This document shows positions 1 through 11,930 of a stretch of 64,000 bases of DNA, piece by piece. Every line of letters starts with the position of its first letter. Within the stretch, counting starts at the first letter, position 1. The notes under the pieces are model-generated. The model was not told the origin of the DNA and searched no databases. It saw only the letters and a list, made by a program, of their open reading frames with translations. Origin of the DNA: Isoetes taiwanensis. Taxonomy: Eukaryota; Streptophyta; Lycopodiopsida; Isoetales; Isoetaceae. The position numbers were made by a program, and so were the translations under genes. The stretch covers positions 1,807,567-1,871,566 of the forward strand of contig JAJEKV010000065.1 in assembly GCA_021234155.1 (NCBI GenBank), given 5' to 3'.

Positions 1-1035
1 ACAGACCAAGAAAAAGCGCTACGATCGAAGAATGGAAGGGGCCTCCCCCTCCCGTCTTTGTCCAGGAACTTCCGGTTGCTCTTCTTCCCCATAGCCAATG
101 CTGCTCATTTTATACTCGGTGCGAAAGGTAGACAATTGCCAATAAATCGGACCGTTCGTTGCACGTGTCCTTTGGTGGCGGACCTTTTGTGCACCAGATT
201 TGGCCACGTCGATATCAAGTGTGTTTTTTCAAGCACTAGTCAAGACGTGTGAATGGAGACGGTTAAACCTAAGCTTTTGCCAACAACTCTCTCTTAGGCA
301 CTTTCTAGGCTGACCGAACTCGCTAGGAATTGTTGGGGCAGGCTTCGGTTTCGGTGGAGGTGGGTGCCCGAGGATTGAGATCGCACTTACTAGGGAACAA
401 TATGCCACATCAGCCTTACACGTTGGAATCGAACAACGTGAAGGCGCCAAAACTTGAAGCCGCCATCGAACTCTTTCTTCTTCGAACTCCACGCGCGAAA
501 TCAGGTAAGCTGCTGTTGTCTGTTCTTGTAGTTCAGGCAAGATCATTCTTGAAATCAAATTTCTTGATCTGCAAAACGCCAGCAATTTGTGGCATGTTGA
601 TCAGCAAGCATGCTTGCTGCCGGATTTCTGCTTTCTCCTCCCCATCGCTGCCATAGCCTGAGCTAGCGGACTCCCTGCTGCTGTTGAAGCCGAACTTGGG
701 CCCGCCAAATTCCTTTAGAACTTGGGAGTAGCCAAATTCCCTGCAATTCCCTCCAAATTCCCTCCACGTGTGCATCAGCCCGAACTTGGGCGGGCAATCT
801 CACCCACAACTTGACGCGATGTAGAAACAACGGCGGTTTGGTTTAAGTCGCGATCATTTAACTTCTTTGCATTTTGCCACATGGCACTATGCTATTTGAT
901 CCTTACAGATTAACCTTGGGTCACCTAGTAAGTGCGATCGGCCTTAGTTACCTAATTAACCATCGACGTGGCACTTTCTCTCAAAGCTTAAGGTATGACG
1001 AAAAATTACTATCTATCTACTTATAAAATCTAATC
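1..1035. other. Unassigned stretch, no gene seen
   Basis: This stretch is moderately GC-rich up to about 840 and then AT-rich. Short open frames exist on both strands (for example 330-656 plus and 229-585 minus) but they overlap each other, carry no recognisable domain and have no common codon signature. A short phrase around 'cgaacttggg' occurs twice (about 690 and 781), near repeated 'aattccct' words at 708-765. I see no RNA gene. Confidence 0.4.
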
Positions 1036-1262
1036 GAGAAGGAAGGAAAAGAAGTATATTTTAACGTGGGAGGAAAATGGCCTATGAGGCGGTCACAATA
1101 CAATATATCGATAGTATCCAAACACAAAAGAAAACCACAAAAGCCTTATACAATGTGTCTCTACCTTTGGGACGAAAAAACCCCCATGTGGGGGAAAAAC
1201 CCTTGTAGTAGGCGTTGCTCAAATTCCTTATCCGGCTCAAATTCCATGTCTTTGTGAGGGAC
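1036..1262 (-). mobile_element. LINE 3'-end fragment (copy E)
   Basis: Read on the minus strand this is the 3' end of a non-L1 LINE. It has a GGG-TTTTT-CCCCCACATGGGGG-TTTTTT hairpin block at about 1170-1203, then a CATAGGCC word near 1080, then AAAATATACTTC and a short TTCC-rich tail at 1036-1050. Fragment F at 24.1-24.34 kb matches it almost word for word over about 200 bases. LINE copies A and B carry the same order of signals in a more distant form. No coding part is retained, so this is a 5'-truncated insertion. How far it runs rightward past 1262 is unclear. Confidence 0.6.
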
Positions 1263-3025
1263 TCTCGGCGGTGGAGACTAATCTAAGGGTAGTTTTCTTA
1301 GGCGCAAAGTTTGCGATTGACAAGTGCAAATACATAGTGCGTAAAAATCGGTCAGGGCTATTATCTTGACCCTCTAAGACAATAAACTCACGACACATGG
1401 TAATTTTTTCTTTAAACAAAACGTCCTTGTGATGGTTAGTTTGCTCTACGCCTATGCATTAGGCTCTTGTTCACTGTTATTCTCGATTCTCGCGCAAAGA
1501 CCATGATCACAACCTTCAATTGGTAAGGGTCAAGGGGCTGAAAATAGTGCGCCCAATTTTTATGTTGAGGGGAATGTTGCCACGGTGATTGGAGGTCGCT
1601 TTGATCAGGCGGAATGTAAGCCTAACTTGCCATTTCCTTATACAAACACTTTCAATGAGACTATGTGTGGATATAATTAGACCTACTTTCAAATTAACCA
1701 TCAATATGGTACATCGCATGTAAAATCTAAAGTTCGTTTGCATTCATGTGTTGCAACGCGCTCAAGAGTGGTAATTCCTTCTCCATTCCTAGTGGGAGAG
1801 AGAAATTGCTCAGCCTATCACAAACGAGCTATCCATCCATTATGGTATTGCAACATGCTCAAATGTGGTAGTCCAATTCAATTCCTACTAGTAAACATGT
1901 GCCCAACATTGTTACTGACACAATTGCATGTCAATAACCTTTCACCAACATGAAATAAATATGGTTTTAGACAATAGACCAATCACATTTCAACAATATT
2001 TCTTGTATAAATGAGATACCATGCAAGATATAGAATCATCTGCAAGATGTCTTCTAAGAATAACGAAATAAAACTCGATTGTAATGTTCTTGTAGAATGG
2101 TCAAACAACCTAATGATAAAGTCAAATTGATCAAATAAGAAATCAAGAAAGGCAAGGAAATTTTGCAAATAAGGCGGAACATGCAAGAGATAAATTTATC
2201 TATTTCAAGCTTATAAAAGACAAATCTGACATGTTGGCAAGGAACATAAATAAATAAATAAATAAATAACCAAATTTTAACATAGTAAATAAAGTCAATC
2301 TTCTCTACAAGTTAAAAGAGCAAAGAGAAATCCACTAGACATATATAAACATCCCATATGTGAATGCTTTTACATAGGCATATGGCTAAATAAAGTCTGC
2401 AACCAATATTGAAGAATATGTCACCATAGATACATTACAGAAAAGCATACCTTGCATGCAGATAAGGCAATGCCATATAAGGATCTTGTTGTCAGCTTCA
2501 TTAGATTTAGGTATGCCTATATACCAAAAAAAGATCCTAATAGCTTTCTCTCATCTTGTCAAGAGAGAATCAAAGAAAATGGTTCCGCCATCCATCATAA
2601 ATACACATTTTTTAAGATTATAGCTACCAAGTTTAGGGTATTACATCTTGATGTTGACCAACTTAGACAGTTGCAAATGTATATAATGAACATCACGTGG
2701 CAATTGGGTAGAGTAGCTAGGTGCATCAAGTCAAATCTTATGCCAGTTGCAGCTTTTTGGTTGAATTAACATCCATAATGAAACAAATTTATTTGGTTAG
2801 AACTAGAAATGTGCACCTATGTATAAAAGGTTATGAATGCACCATATTGAAGATGATAAAGAGTCCAAAATTATATGAAACCAATGCTAGCGGATTGAGA
2901 TGCACAGAAGGAGAAGCCTGCCTCTCCTGCCCCTCAGATCCAGCTGCTACTAATGATACCAAACTCTTAGGAGAAGAAGGGGTACCCTCATGAGCCAGTT
3001 TGTGTGCTCTTGAACAATAATCTTT
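1263..3025. other. AT-rich intergenic stretch with short AAAT microsatellite
   Basis: No gene is recognised. A (TAAA)n microsatellite of about six units lies at 2246-2269. A phrase containing 'ttgcaac..gctcaa' and 'ggtaattcc/ggtagtcc' occurs near 1750 and again near 1849, suggesting an old local duplication. Open frames at 1738-1953, 2452-2769 and 2721-2993 are short, have no domain and overlap one another. I consider them chance. Confidence 0.45.
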
Positions 3026-4609
3026 GGAGAGTCTAGAGCATATTCCCTTCCAACAGTGCCATGTACTCCAAACGGTCCCGATCAGCCATCATGGGCCGGG
3101 GGAGAGTCATCCTCCATGAAGAAGGAGGCTCGGGCTAAGGCTAGGGGCCCCGGCGTGAGCCCGCCCGCCAGGAAGGGATTGATTGCTCGGAGACCACATA
3201 GGAACTCCCCGCCTCGGCAAAGAATTGGAGCCCGTCAAAGCGAGAATGGAGGCTAACGGTGCTTTCCGTATTGAGGCTGCCGGTGCCCCCTTTGGCCGGC
3301 ATGCCGGTGGAGATGGAGTCCTCGGCATCCCATGTGCTCAAAAAAGGCAAATGGTGGGGTAGAAGAACCGCATCATAGCTCACGGAGACCCGCGACGGCG
3401 CATGTGGAAGATGGCCTTGGCCTCGCGACACCGGCGCAACAGCGAGCCAGGCAAGAGGTTGCCGACATGCGGGGCGCCAGACTCCTGTGTTCATCACTCG
3501 GACACCATGACACAGGGAGGGGCGGCGCAATGCACGAGACGATGGTCACCGGTGTCACCGGCCGGTCGAGGTGGAGGCAGACCACCACCATGTATGAGGG
3601 GCGCTGGGCCGCTCTTGAGCAGGCCGCAACCTACTTGGGGATCTTGAGTAAGATCGAACAGCAAGCCCGCCCCTTGGCCTTGCGTCTGGCTGGGGCTCGC
3701 TGCGCCACGGCCTCTGAGCCTCGGGGGCCTGAGGGTTGGCAACCATCCATAGACGAGCCGGGGGTCTCCCTCTTAACAGGTTCATAGTCACCGCAGATGG
3801 TGCAAAGCGGGGAGATGGCTAAGCAAAGAAGCAGGCCCTGCAAAAGCTGTGCTCCCGGACTTCCCGGGGCGGCAGCGGCTGAGCCGCTACCCCCCGGCCC
3901 TCCGCAGCCGGCGGCCGGGCCCGCCTTGGCGCCCCGCCTCCGGCCACTCCCGCCATCGGCCACCACCACCACCCCAGCCTAGGGACCCGGCCCTCGCCCA
4001 CCTTTGACGACCCGCAGGCGGCAGAACTCGAGGGCGCAGGCGGGAGAGCCCTGTCACGGTAGTTCGAGGCATGCGAGCAACGGCAGGGGAGAGTCGCCCA
4101 CAACATCAGAACACATTCTCGTCGGGATGACATTCAGGCAGTTCACATTTCTCGGCGGCCCGTCATGGGGGCTTTCCCGAGTCGTGGACGCGCATTGTCA
4201 TATTCACGGTTCTTGGGATATGCAGTGCGTGATGATGCCGCCATGCGCCGGGGCGGATCTTTGAAGGGACATCCGCATGGGCCAGGGACCTCACACCGCG
4301 TGCAGCAGGGGGAGCCATGAGGGGGGGGCTTGGCGAGTCGGAGGCATTAGCCACCGGGGGGAGTCTTTGCGGGGTTGGTTCGGCGGGGATGCACATTTTT
4401 AGGCGACCCACTCTCTTCTTTGCCAGACCCCCGCAGCCCCAACCCGGTGCATGTGGCCACAGCACGCTTCTCCTACCCGCCCCCCTTCTCCTGCTCCTAC
4501 TCGCTCCACATCTTGCCGCTCCATCTACTTCTCCTTTCAGACCTCGCTTCCCGTCCTCCCCTCCATGACTCATTTGGCGCTCACCATCCCTGTGACAAAT
4601 AGAATTGTG

Positions 4610-5345
4610 CTTGGGGTGGTCTCATGGAAGGTGTCGAGGCTTCCCTTGGCGAGAAGGGGGCCGGTCACGAACTTTCAGAGTGGCGGCCGATATGGATCTC
4701 ATCTTTCTCATGGAGACATGGGAGCATCTTTGAGCCTGAGCTACGATCTGCTTAGGGTTACCAACATTTTCTCGGTCTTCAATGCATGCAGGAGCCGAGA
4801 GGGGGTCATGGTGGGTGGCTTGCTACTCTTGGACAACCTTGGCACATTCGGTTACCCTCGGAAAAGGCAGAGCCGACACAACCGGTACTTGTGGGTTCGT
4901 GTGCATAATACGGTGGCAACCCTCTTTTTACGGCCGCTGTTATTTCCCTCCGCGAGAGAGCACCTTCTATCGCAGCCACCCGTCGCGGATAGGATGGACC
5001 CTTATGTCGATCTATATGATGACATCTGGCCCGGCGGTTGGGTAGGGTAGAAGTCCTTCTTGGAAATTTCAATGCGGGACGAGGAGTAGAGCGGCCCATG
5101 AGACTTGACCCCCTCGGACGGCGATGTCCTGCGGCTCGCCCGTAGAAACAACACGGCCCACGAGGATCGGATGTAACCAGTCACGCTTTGCGACGATTGC
5201 TCTGCTATGTGGTATCTTTGACTTGATAATTTGCAATGGCCTATCCGCGTGGCACGATTCCATAAGTGCACATGCGAGGCGGGACAATCGGGGAGGGAGG
5301 GTCTAGTGTGGTGGACTATGTGCTTTCGTGGTTGCGCAAAGATAT
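4610..5345 (+). pseudogene. LINE apurinic-type endonuclease remnant (copy A)
   Basis: This would be the EEP-fold endonuclease that nicks target DNA for target-primed reverse transcription. Frames shift repeatedly. The start at about 4617-4660 reads as a degraded 'SWNVxGLPLA' opening. About 4690-4725 reads as 'IFLMETWEHL', whose E and T-W suit the catalytic glutamate motif. About 4880-4950 reads 'RYLWVRVH' and 'TLFL'. About 5050-5080 reads as a degraded 'LLGDFNA' motif, with asparagine in place of the catalytic aspartate in this copy. About 5300-5320 reads 'VVDYVLS'. The order and spacing fit the family. At least three frame changes and in-frame stops mean no product can form. Confidence 0.6.
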
Positions 5346-6019
5346 GCATCTCGTCGGTCGTTTAAATTGAGCGCCAAACGGTCCGGGGATGAGGAGATGG
5401 GCTTCGAATCACCTCCCACTTTATTTGGACTGGTTTGGCAAAAGCATACAACCCCCACTATGCGGCCCTCGCCGTCCTCGGTTGAGGCTAGATTATGGCG
5501 AGGCGAGGACTTCTGGCAAGATGCTCTGGGCGCCCTCTCGGTAGTCTGCGGCCCTCCACACTAGAAGCGTGAGCGAACCCAGTGAAACCCCCTATTACCC
5601 GGGATCTGCGGCGGACGAGGTGCTAGCGGGCCAGCGCCGCCCGCTCGGGTCCGGCAACATTCCGTACAGATGATTTGATCATCGAGTGTAAAAGGCATGG
5701 CGGCGGCTCCGTCACGATGCGGATCCGGTGCCGCTTGCGAGGCCACCCTACGATTCGGCGCCCATCACGGAAGGAGACAAAGGCGGTACCTTCGCCGGCA
5801 TCGGGGGAGATGTTGAGCCTCTTTGGACACTCATCCTCGAACCTTTTGGCCTTGAGGAGTGCGAAGGCCAGCCCGACCCTACGAGGGGACATCACACGAG
5901 GCGGTGGGAGCAGTGCTGCGGCGGCTCTATGACCCACCGGGGGCGTGCGCCCATACCCCCGCGGGGATGGCCCCCATTGGTTTCGTGGAGGAGGATGTTG
6001 AGGAGGGGCTTGGTGGCTA

Positions 6020-7065
6020 ATGGGAAGCCCGGTGACCTCGATGGTATGCAGGCGAGTTACTCAAATGGGCGAAGGCGGCGCTTGTCGCAGGTCCTCACTA
6101 CTGTTCAGCGAGCATTGCGGGAAGGTCTCCCAGACAATGGACCTGGCGGGGTTGTTCCCATTCACAAAGGCGGCGACCCCTTTGTCCGCCAACCCATTGC
6201 CAGGACGATCATGGTCGATTCAATATTTGCCAAAGCTGTGGGCGGCATTCTCGGCGGCGGTTGACCCCAGGCGGAGGCGGCGAATGTCGCGTGCCCTCCA
6301 CGAGGCGAGCTTTAGACCCCGCCACTCAACGTCGCGAAGGCTTTGATATCACGGTTCCGGAAAAAAAAGGCGTAGGCTAAACTGCGTCAGCTGGGGCTCC
6401 GTACTGTGCAGAATGCCATATACGAGGTTGTATGAGAGTTGTTTTGGCGGGATGCGGCCGCAGGCCAAGCATTCACCGGTAGTATCGAGAGTAGGCGGGG
6501 TTGCCCCCTCTTGCCAACACTTTTTGGCCTCTACATTGATCGGTTAGAGCCACTTATCGCGAGCATGGGGCTTTGCACCGAGATCATCCATGCTCATCTA
6601 TGCGGGCCGATGTTGGCTTTCTTGGCCCACACCCGAAGCTATGCGGTCTCACGGATGCCCTAGACACATTTTGTCGGGTTTCTGGACATGCTGCGTGAAT
6701 CGGCCAAGACCCGGCGTGGTTCTCATATCCTCTTCGCGTCACCCCATGCCTCCACGCACTCACATATCGGGGGCTGACTGTGGGCGTCGGCCACCTACAA
6801 GTATATGGGGGTGGAGTTCCCCTCCCCTTGCTCTGGCGGGCGCCTATCCGCTATGGGTGGTGTGCTAGGCGAAAGCGCTTTTATGCCATCGCGAACTTGT
6901 TGGTCCTGGCGAGCTCTATGATTGGGGCCATGATCACATCTGCCCCGGAACTGGTGGGGCACATGCCCAAAATCAGACGGGTCGAGGTTTGGGGCGGTCG
7001 TCTCTTTGGCGACTCGAATGACTTGGCAGTGTCAGAAGGCATTTTTGCACGGGCACTTGGGGGTG
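6020..7065 (+). pseudogene. LINE reverse transcriptase remnant with motif A region shortened (copy A)
   Basis: RT blocks appear in order but in different frames: an RTIMV-type block at about 6190-6235, an 'FRPRHS' block at about 6310, an 'AFD' motif A remnant near 6335-6350, a 'GCPLLPTLFGLYID' block at about 6497-6540 (motif B region), and a degraded active-site region near 6600. Compared with copies C and D, the run between the FR..HS block and AFD is shortened by roughly 100 bases, so part of the palm is missing. It lies between the endonuclease and C-terminal pieces of the same copy. Function is lost. Confidence 0.6.
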
Positions 7066-7499
7066 AAGCCTTCAATCCCCTATCGGTCTAGCTGAAATCG
7101 ATTCTTTTGCCGCCGGTTGGCAGCCCTGATAGACACATCGTCTATTTTGGGAAAGTGGTTACTATGGGTGATGCCTCGGCTCCCTGACCGGGCTTACTTT
7201 GTGGCAATGGGTCCGCGGCGGCTTAGGGCTTTGTTGGAGGGGTAAGAGAGATCGATCGGTTCGCCAGATGGAGCGTCTGGAAATGTATGCATCACCCGGT
7301 GGACCTGGCCGGCCCGGTCGTGGCGGCTGCGGGAGTGCTTAGATGCTTGTTTCCTTGGCAAGCTCACGGGACCCGGCGCTCTAAAGCGAGGTCAAAGCGG
7401 CCCATTACAAGGAGCACATCAACGTGTGTTGGCGGGGCCCTGACTCTACTGCGTTCCCGGCCCACAGGCGGACTCATTGCCTCCATTAAACGCGGTGCC

Positions 7500-7660
7500 C
7501 ACCATCTTCGCGTCGAGGCGAGGCGGTGGATTGGGGAACTCGCCCGGGGCAGGAGCTCTGTCGATCTTTGTCAAGCGGGTGCCATTGAGGATGAGTCTCA
7601 CACTTTCAGAGTTGCCCGGCGTTGGTCGGTCAGGGCGGATCGGCTCCCCTTAATGCGGTA
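7500..7660 (+). pseudogene. LINE C-terminal zinc-knuckle remnant (copy A)
   Basis: The frame reads 'LCQAGAIEDESHTF' at about 7567-7608. This corresponds to the 'LCNTGDIENEDHVFAECP' block at the C-terminus of copy D and to a weaker 'GAIEDESP' block in copy B. The pattern CxxC(x~11)H(x4)C is a nucleic-acid-binding knuckle usual at the end of many LINE ORF2 proteins. Here the first and last cysteines are lost. Its presence in three copies is what shows they belong to one lineage. Confidence 0.6.
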
Positions 7661-7881
7661 GGACTTGCCCTTACATTTCTTTGATGAAACACCCGTCGAT
7701 GCGTGCCACAGGGTCGTACATTAGGGGAGAATCTTGGACTGCGAGGTCACCTTTGCCCCACTTTGCGCGCGTGATTAGGCACTTCTGGGTGCGGTGCATA
7801 TTTGTATATATTTGGGTGTTTTGCATTTTATATGTTAGGGCGGTTTGTCGGCCGGTGATTAACGCCCGCGGTTTTCCCTCG

Positions 7882-7995
7882 AAAACCCGCCGGTGAGGGT
7901 TTTTAATCCGGCGATAATCCGCTTGCTGCGTTTTGTATTGGGTCCCATAGGCCGATTGGTCTCAGTGGGCGATAAAAATACCTTCCTTCCTTCCA
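7882..7995 (+). promoter_or_regulatory. LINE 3' hairpin and TTCC-type tail (copy A)
   Basis: AAAACCC at 7882-7888 pairs with GGGTTTT at 7897-7903 across an 8-base loop. About 50 bases further is a CATAGGCC word, then AAAATA and (CCTT)n to 7994. The same set is present in copy B on the other strand and, changed in detail, in fragments E and F. By analogy with LINEs whose RT recognises a 3' stem-loop, this is the likely template-recognition signal. That role is inferred. Confidence 0.5.
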
Positions 7996-9966
7996 TTAGG
8001 ATTACTAGAGGAGCACTTAGAAGGACTATGGTTGCTTTTGCCATCTCCAGCGAAAGGGGCGAGATTTCAAAGCTCAATAGTCCCCACAAAAGAGTAACCG
8101 ATAAATTTAAGCATTTGTTAAGCGAGCACTTTACAAGCTTTCAATGTGCACAAATATGCCTAAAACTGCGCTAAACCCTAACACTACCAACGAAGGGCCA
8201 GAGATGTCAGGCAATTTTTCACTGCCAAAGCAGTGTAATCACTATAAAAACCATATATCAATGAATAGAGCACACATTGAGCTTTTCAATAGCCCAGAAT
8301 CACCAAGATCGATGTGACAATCAAAAGTTATGTGCAAGCGAGCGGTTTGAAACCCTAAAAGGCCATCACTAAGCGCCCGCCCGGCCATCCTCAGAAAAAA
8401 TAGTCTTGAACAAGCAGAGTTTGATTGGCTACTTGAAGAAGTGAAGGAATCAATTAATAATCTGTTGGAAATTTTGTAAGCATCTATTTCTTTTTCTTTC
8501 TTTTGCTTTTTTTGTGTTATTATGGAAGGGAGTACATGAAAAAAAAAAAAAAGGCAATTAATGGGCACTTCTATTGGTATCTACACATCATTCCCAACAT
8601 ATTATATTGTAACTAAAGTCTGCTAGGTACCTAAGAAAATTGAAAGGGTTCACAAAATCTCCATATGTGTAAACCAGAAGCATCTTCCCATATTTTTGTA
8701 TGTTGGTATCCTGTTTAGATTTTTATTTTTGGAGAATCAAAGTGAAATGATGCAGGATTTAAAGGTGCAATGGTGCTTGTAGTTATAAAGCTTAAAAATA
8801 ATGTAAGAACTATGGCTTTTTTTGTAAGTAGACATCTTATCTACGAAAGCTCACGTTTGACATTTGCACATTTTGGTGGACGCTCGTTGCAACATACCTC
8901 TTTATTACAAAACTAAAACTTCAAACACTAGAGATACTTAAAACCATGACACAATAAACAATTAATACAAAATTGCAGAAATGAAGTTGCTAGATGGAAA
9001 GACATAACATGTCCAGGCACCTATCAATTGGCCATACATTTTTGTAAATGTATCCTAGAACTATTTTTCTTAGCTCATTAGTTTGGCAAATAAATAACTA
9101 CACTTTTATAGGGCTCATAAAAATGCTAAGACACTCACTCTCTTAAATATTTTGTGCACTCCCCTAACTCACCTCTTATCAACAAAAATGCCGTGCTTCC
9201 ATCTATATTTACATGGCAGTCACAAGATTATACATCATCTTTAAAGGCCAACAAAACAAGGCATTCATCATTAATTATGCAAGTAGATTTTGTTCATTAC
9301 AATTTCAGAGTCTCCAATCTAAAAATATCTCTTTTTCCATTCTTAATCTGCGCTTTGAAGCTATTATAGTGTGAGCCAACACATGCATATGTTGATTATT
9401 AGGAGTAGAAAGAGTTATGTGGAAGGGTTGCAATATGCTAGCCTAATGTAGAGCATCTTTATGCGTTGCTCCTTCTGTTCCTTTCTTTATTCCCAGTCAT
9501 ATATAACTAGGCATTGTACACATGTCTACAGATGATTGTATTTATACCCCGAACGCCGGGCAACCCGTTACTAGTTATTTATCGTTATACTTGTTCTTTT
9601 GAGAATTTAAATGAAATACATTGTGTGATCAAGTTGTTAGAGTGTAGTTAAGTTCAAGTGTCATAAGAAGAATCATTGACAACTATTGAGTTTAACACAA
9701 CACCAGTATGGTGATAGAAATGGAGTTATTGTCATTCCTTAGCATTGTCATTAGTTAAATGCCAAAAATGAGTACTATAATAATGAAACATTCTAAAACA
9801 AAACATTTGCGGAAGCAGATGCATTAATGTCCTAATTAAAGTAGGAAATACCAAAGAGCAAATTACTGGACTTTTTTTATAGAACTCCGCTATGCTATAT
9901 CAAATCACCATTCCAAATCAAACTAGAAGTACCTTTCTCAAGCAATCTCTATATATAACATTGTAG
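7996..9966. other. AT-rich spacer between LINE copies A and B
   Basis: About 2 kb at low GC with no gene recognised. A poly-A run of about 12 lies at 8540-8551 and short T-runs occur elsewhere. Open frames (8242-8568 minus; 9154-9369 plus) have no domain. The bounding LINE copies point towards each other, 3' end to 3' end. Confidence 0.45.
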
Positions 9967-10066
9967 ATGGAAGAAAGGAAGGAAGGTATTTTTATCGTCC
10001 ACGGAGACCAATCGGTCTATGGGACCCAATACAAAAGCGCAGCAAGCGGATTACTACCCGGATTAA

Positions 10067-10090
10067 AAAACCCCCGCCCCGAAGGGTTTT
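10067..10090 (-). promoter_or_regulatory. LINE 3' hairpin (copy B)
   Basis: AAAACCC (10,067-10,073) pairs with GGGTTTT (10,084-10,090) across a GC-rich 10-base loop. It is the counterpart of the hairpin at 7882-7903 in copy A. It lies about 100 bases from the TTCC-type tail, as in A. Confidence 0.5.
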
Positions 10091-10909
10091 CGAGGGAAAA
10101 ACCGTGGCGACAATGGCCTGTGACAAAGCTGTTCCAATATACAAAATGTAAAACACACAAATATATACACTCATGCACCACCTTTTAGTAGTGCACGATG
10201 TTGGCGACGGTGAGGGGCAAAGGTGAGCTTCGCATATCCAGTACCTCACGAGATATGCGAGCCGAGGCGCATCTTGGCGGTGTGTTCATCGGCAAATGTA
10301 GGGCAAGTTCGGCCGTATTAAGGGGGCGTATCGCCCGGATCACAGGCCGAATGTTGGGCAACTTCACGGAAAGTGGAGACTCATCCTCAATGGCACCGTT
10401 TGGCAAAGCGGCCGAGCATGTCTGGCGGGGGCTCCCCAATCCACTGCCCGTCTCGATCTCGCGAAGATGGTGGGCTTTTGTCGCGAATGGAGGCAATGAG
10501 TGCTGCGCTTTTCGAGGCGGTGGGAACGTGAGTAGAGCTGCGGGCCCCAGGGCTAACACGGGGTTGATGTGCTCCTTGTAATGGGCGTTTTGACTGCTCT
10601 AGGCGTAGGGGTCCCGAGCTTGCCAAGGAAGCAAGCGTCGTACTCTCCGTGGGCTGTCCACGATCGGCCTTTGTGTCCACACGCGCACTTTTTTGCTCAC
10701 CTGCCGCGTTCCATCGGCGAACCAGCGATCTCTCTTACCCCTCCAGCAGGGCCACGAGCATTGCGGGCCCATTGCCCTGGCGTAAGCCCGGTGGGGCCGA
10801 GCATCACCCATATTAACCACTTTACGAAAATAGGCGATGTAATACATCAAGGGCTGCCGAAGGCGGTAAGAATCGGTTTCTGCGGTAGAATCGATGAGGG
10901 GGTGAAGGT

Positions 10910-11930
10910 TTCACCCAAGTGCCGTGCAAAAATGCCTTATGCACTGCTCCAAGTCATTCAGTCGCCAAAGAGGCGGTACGGGCCCCAAACCGACCCGTCT
11001 GAAGGGCGGGCTCGACCCGATTGCGAAAGCGATGTGATTGATGGCCCCAATCATAGTGCTACGCACGGTATTTGTTGTTACGCATGGCATAAAGCTTTCG
11101 GCTGTTGTCACCGTAGGCGGATGGGCGCCTGTAGCTTGAAGGAGGAGGGGAACTCCCACCCCTAAGTACTTGTATTTGGGTGTGACCTCCGCAGTCATCC
11201 CGATATGTGAGTCACGGCGGCGGCGTGGGGTGGCGTGAAGAGGATATGAGAACCACCTTGGTCTTGGCAGCGCATGTCTATAGCGGCCGGAGAATGTGTC
11301 TAGGGCATCGGATGAGGCGCATAGCAAAGGGTGTGGGCGAGAAAGGTCAACATCGTCGCATAGATGAGGTGGCCCGGATGACACTGGTGCAAAAGATGTA
11401 TGCCATCCCCATGCTCGGTAAAGGGGCTCTAAGCGATCAATGTAGAGGCCAAAAAGTGTTGGTGAGAGGGGCAGCCTGGGACCCCCGATACTCTTGGTGA
11501 ATGCTTGGCCCGCCGGTGCATCATGCCAAAACAACTCTCATACATTTTGTATATGGCATTACGCACGGCAGCGGCAGCGTGATTGGCGCGATCTAGCCCA
11601 TAGCTTTTCGAGGGGCCGTATCAAAAAGCCGGCGAAGTCCACAAAAGCGACAATACAAATCCCCCGATGGTTCGAATGTCTTCAATCGGTGCCTTGCGGT
11701 GTAAAGATATGGTCAATCGTTGAGTGGCGTGGTCTAAACTTTGCTTATGTGAGGGCTCGCACATCTGGCGCCTACGCCCGGTAGTCAAGCGGTGCTTTCG
11801 AGAATGCCCGATAGCGGTTTGGCAAATCTTGAAAGCCCGACCATGATCGTCCGGTAGTGGCGGACGGTGTGGATCGCCCGCCTTGTGAATGGGGACAACC
11901 CGCTTGTGGTCCATTGTCGGGGAAACCTTC
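10910..11930 (-). pseudogene. LINE reverse transcriptase remnant (copy B)
   Basis: The longest open piece is 207 codons on the minus strand (11,534-10,911). It carries motif B text 'LSPTLFGLYIDRLEPL' and a changed YxDD box read as 'LCDDVDL' about 45 residues later, followed by 'KYKYLGVGVPL', typical of the RT thumb boundary. Upstream pieces in other frames hold the RTIMV-type block and the AFDT motif. A tryptophan-rich linker between EN and RT is not seen. It belongs to copy B. Sequence decay rules out activity. Confidence 0.6.

Larger units (their letters stand above)
3030..7995 (+). mobile_element. Non-L1 LINE, copy A, decayed
   Basis: A GC-rich island of about 5 kb in AT-rich DNA. Reading across frames gives, in order: a low-complexity ORF1-like region (about 3.05-4.6 kb), an endonuclease (about 4.6-5.35 kb), a reverse transcriptase (about 6.0-7.06 kb), a C-terminal zinc-knuckle remnant (about 7.5-7.65 kb) and a 3' untranslated region ending in (CCTT)n at 7981-7994. 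The 3' untranslated region matches copy B nearly throughout. Frameshifts and stops are frequent, so it is dead. The RT text (a TLFGLYID-type motif and an RTIMV-type motif) is unlike plant L1. I cannot place the clade by eye. The 5' boundary is set only by the jump in base composition. Confidence 0.7.

Noticed and set aside
3056-4573. Several overlapping GC-rich ORFs (proline/arginine-rich, 80-150 codons)
   Set aside because: High GC lowers stop frequency in all frames. They conflict with each other and lie in the 5' part of LINE copy A.
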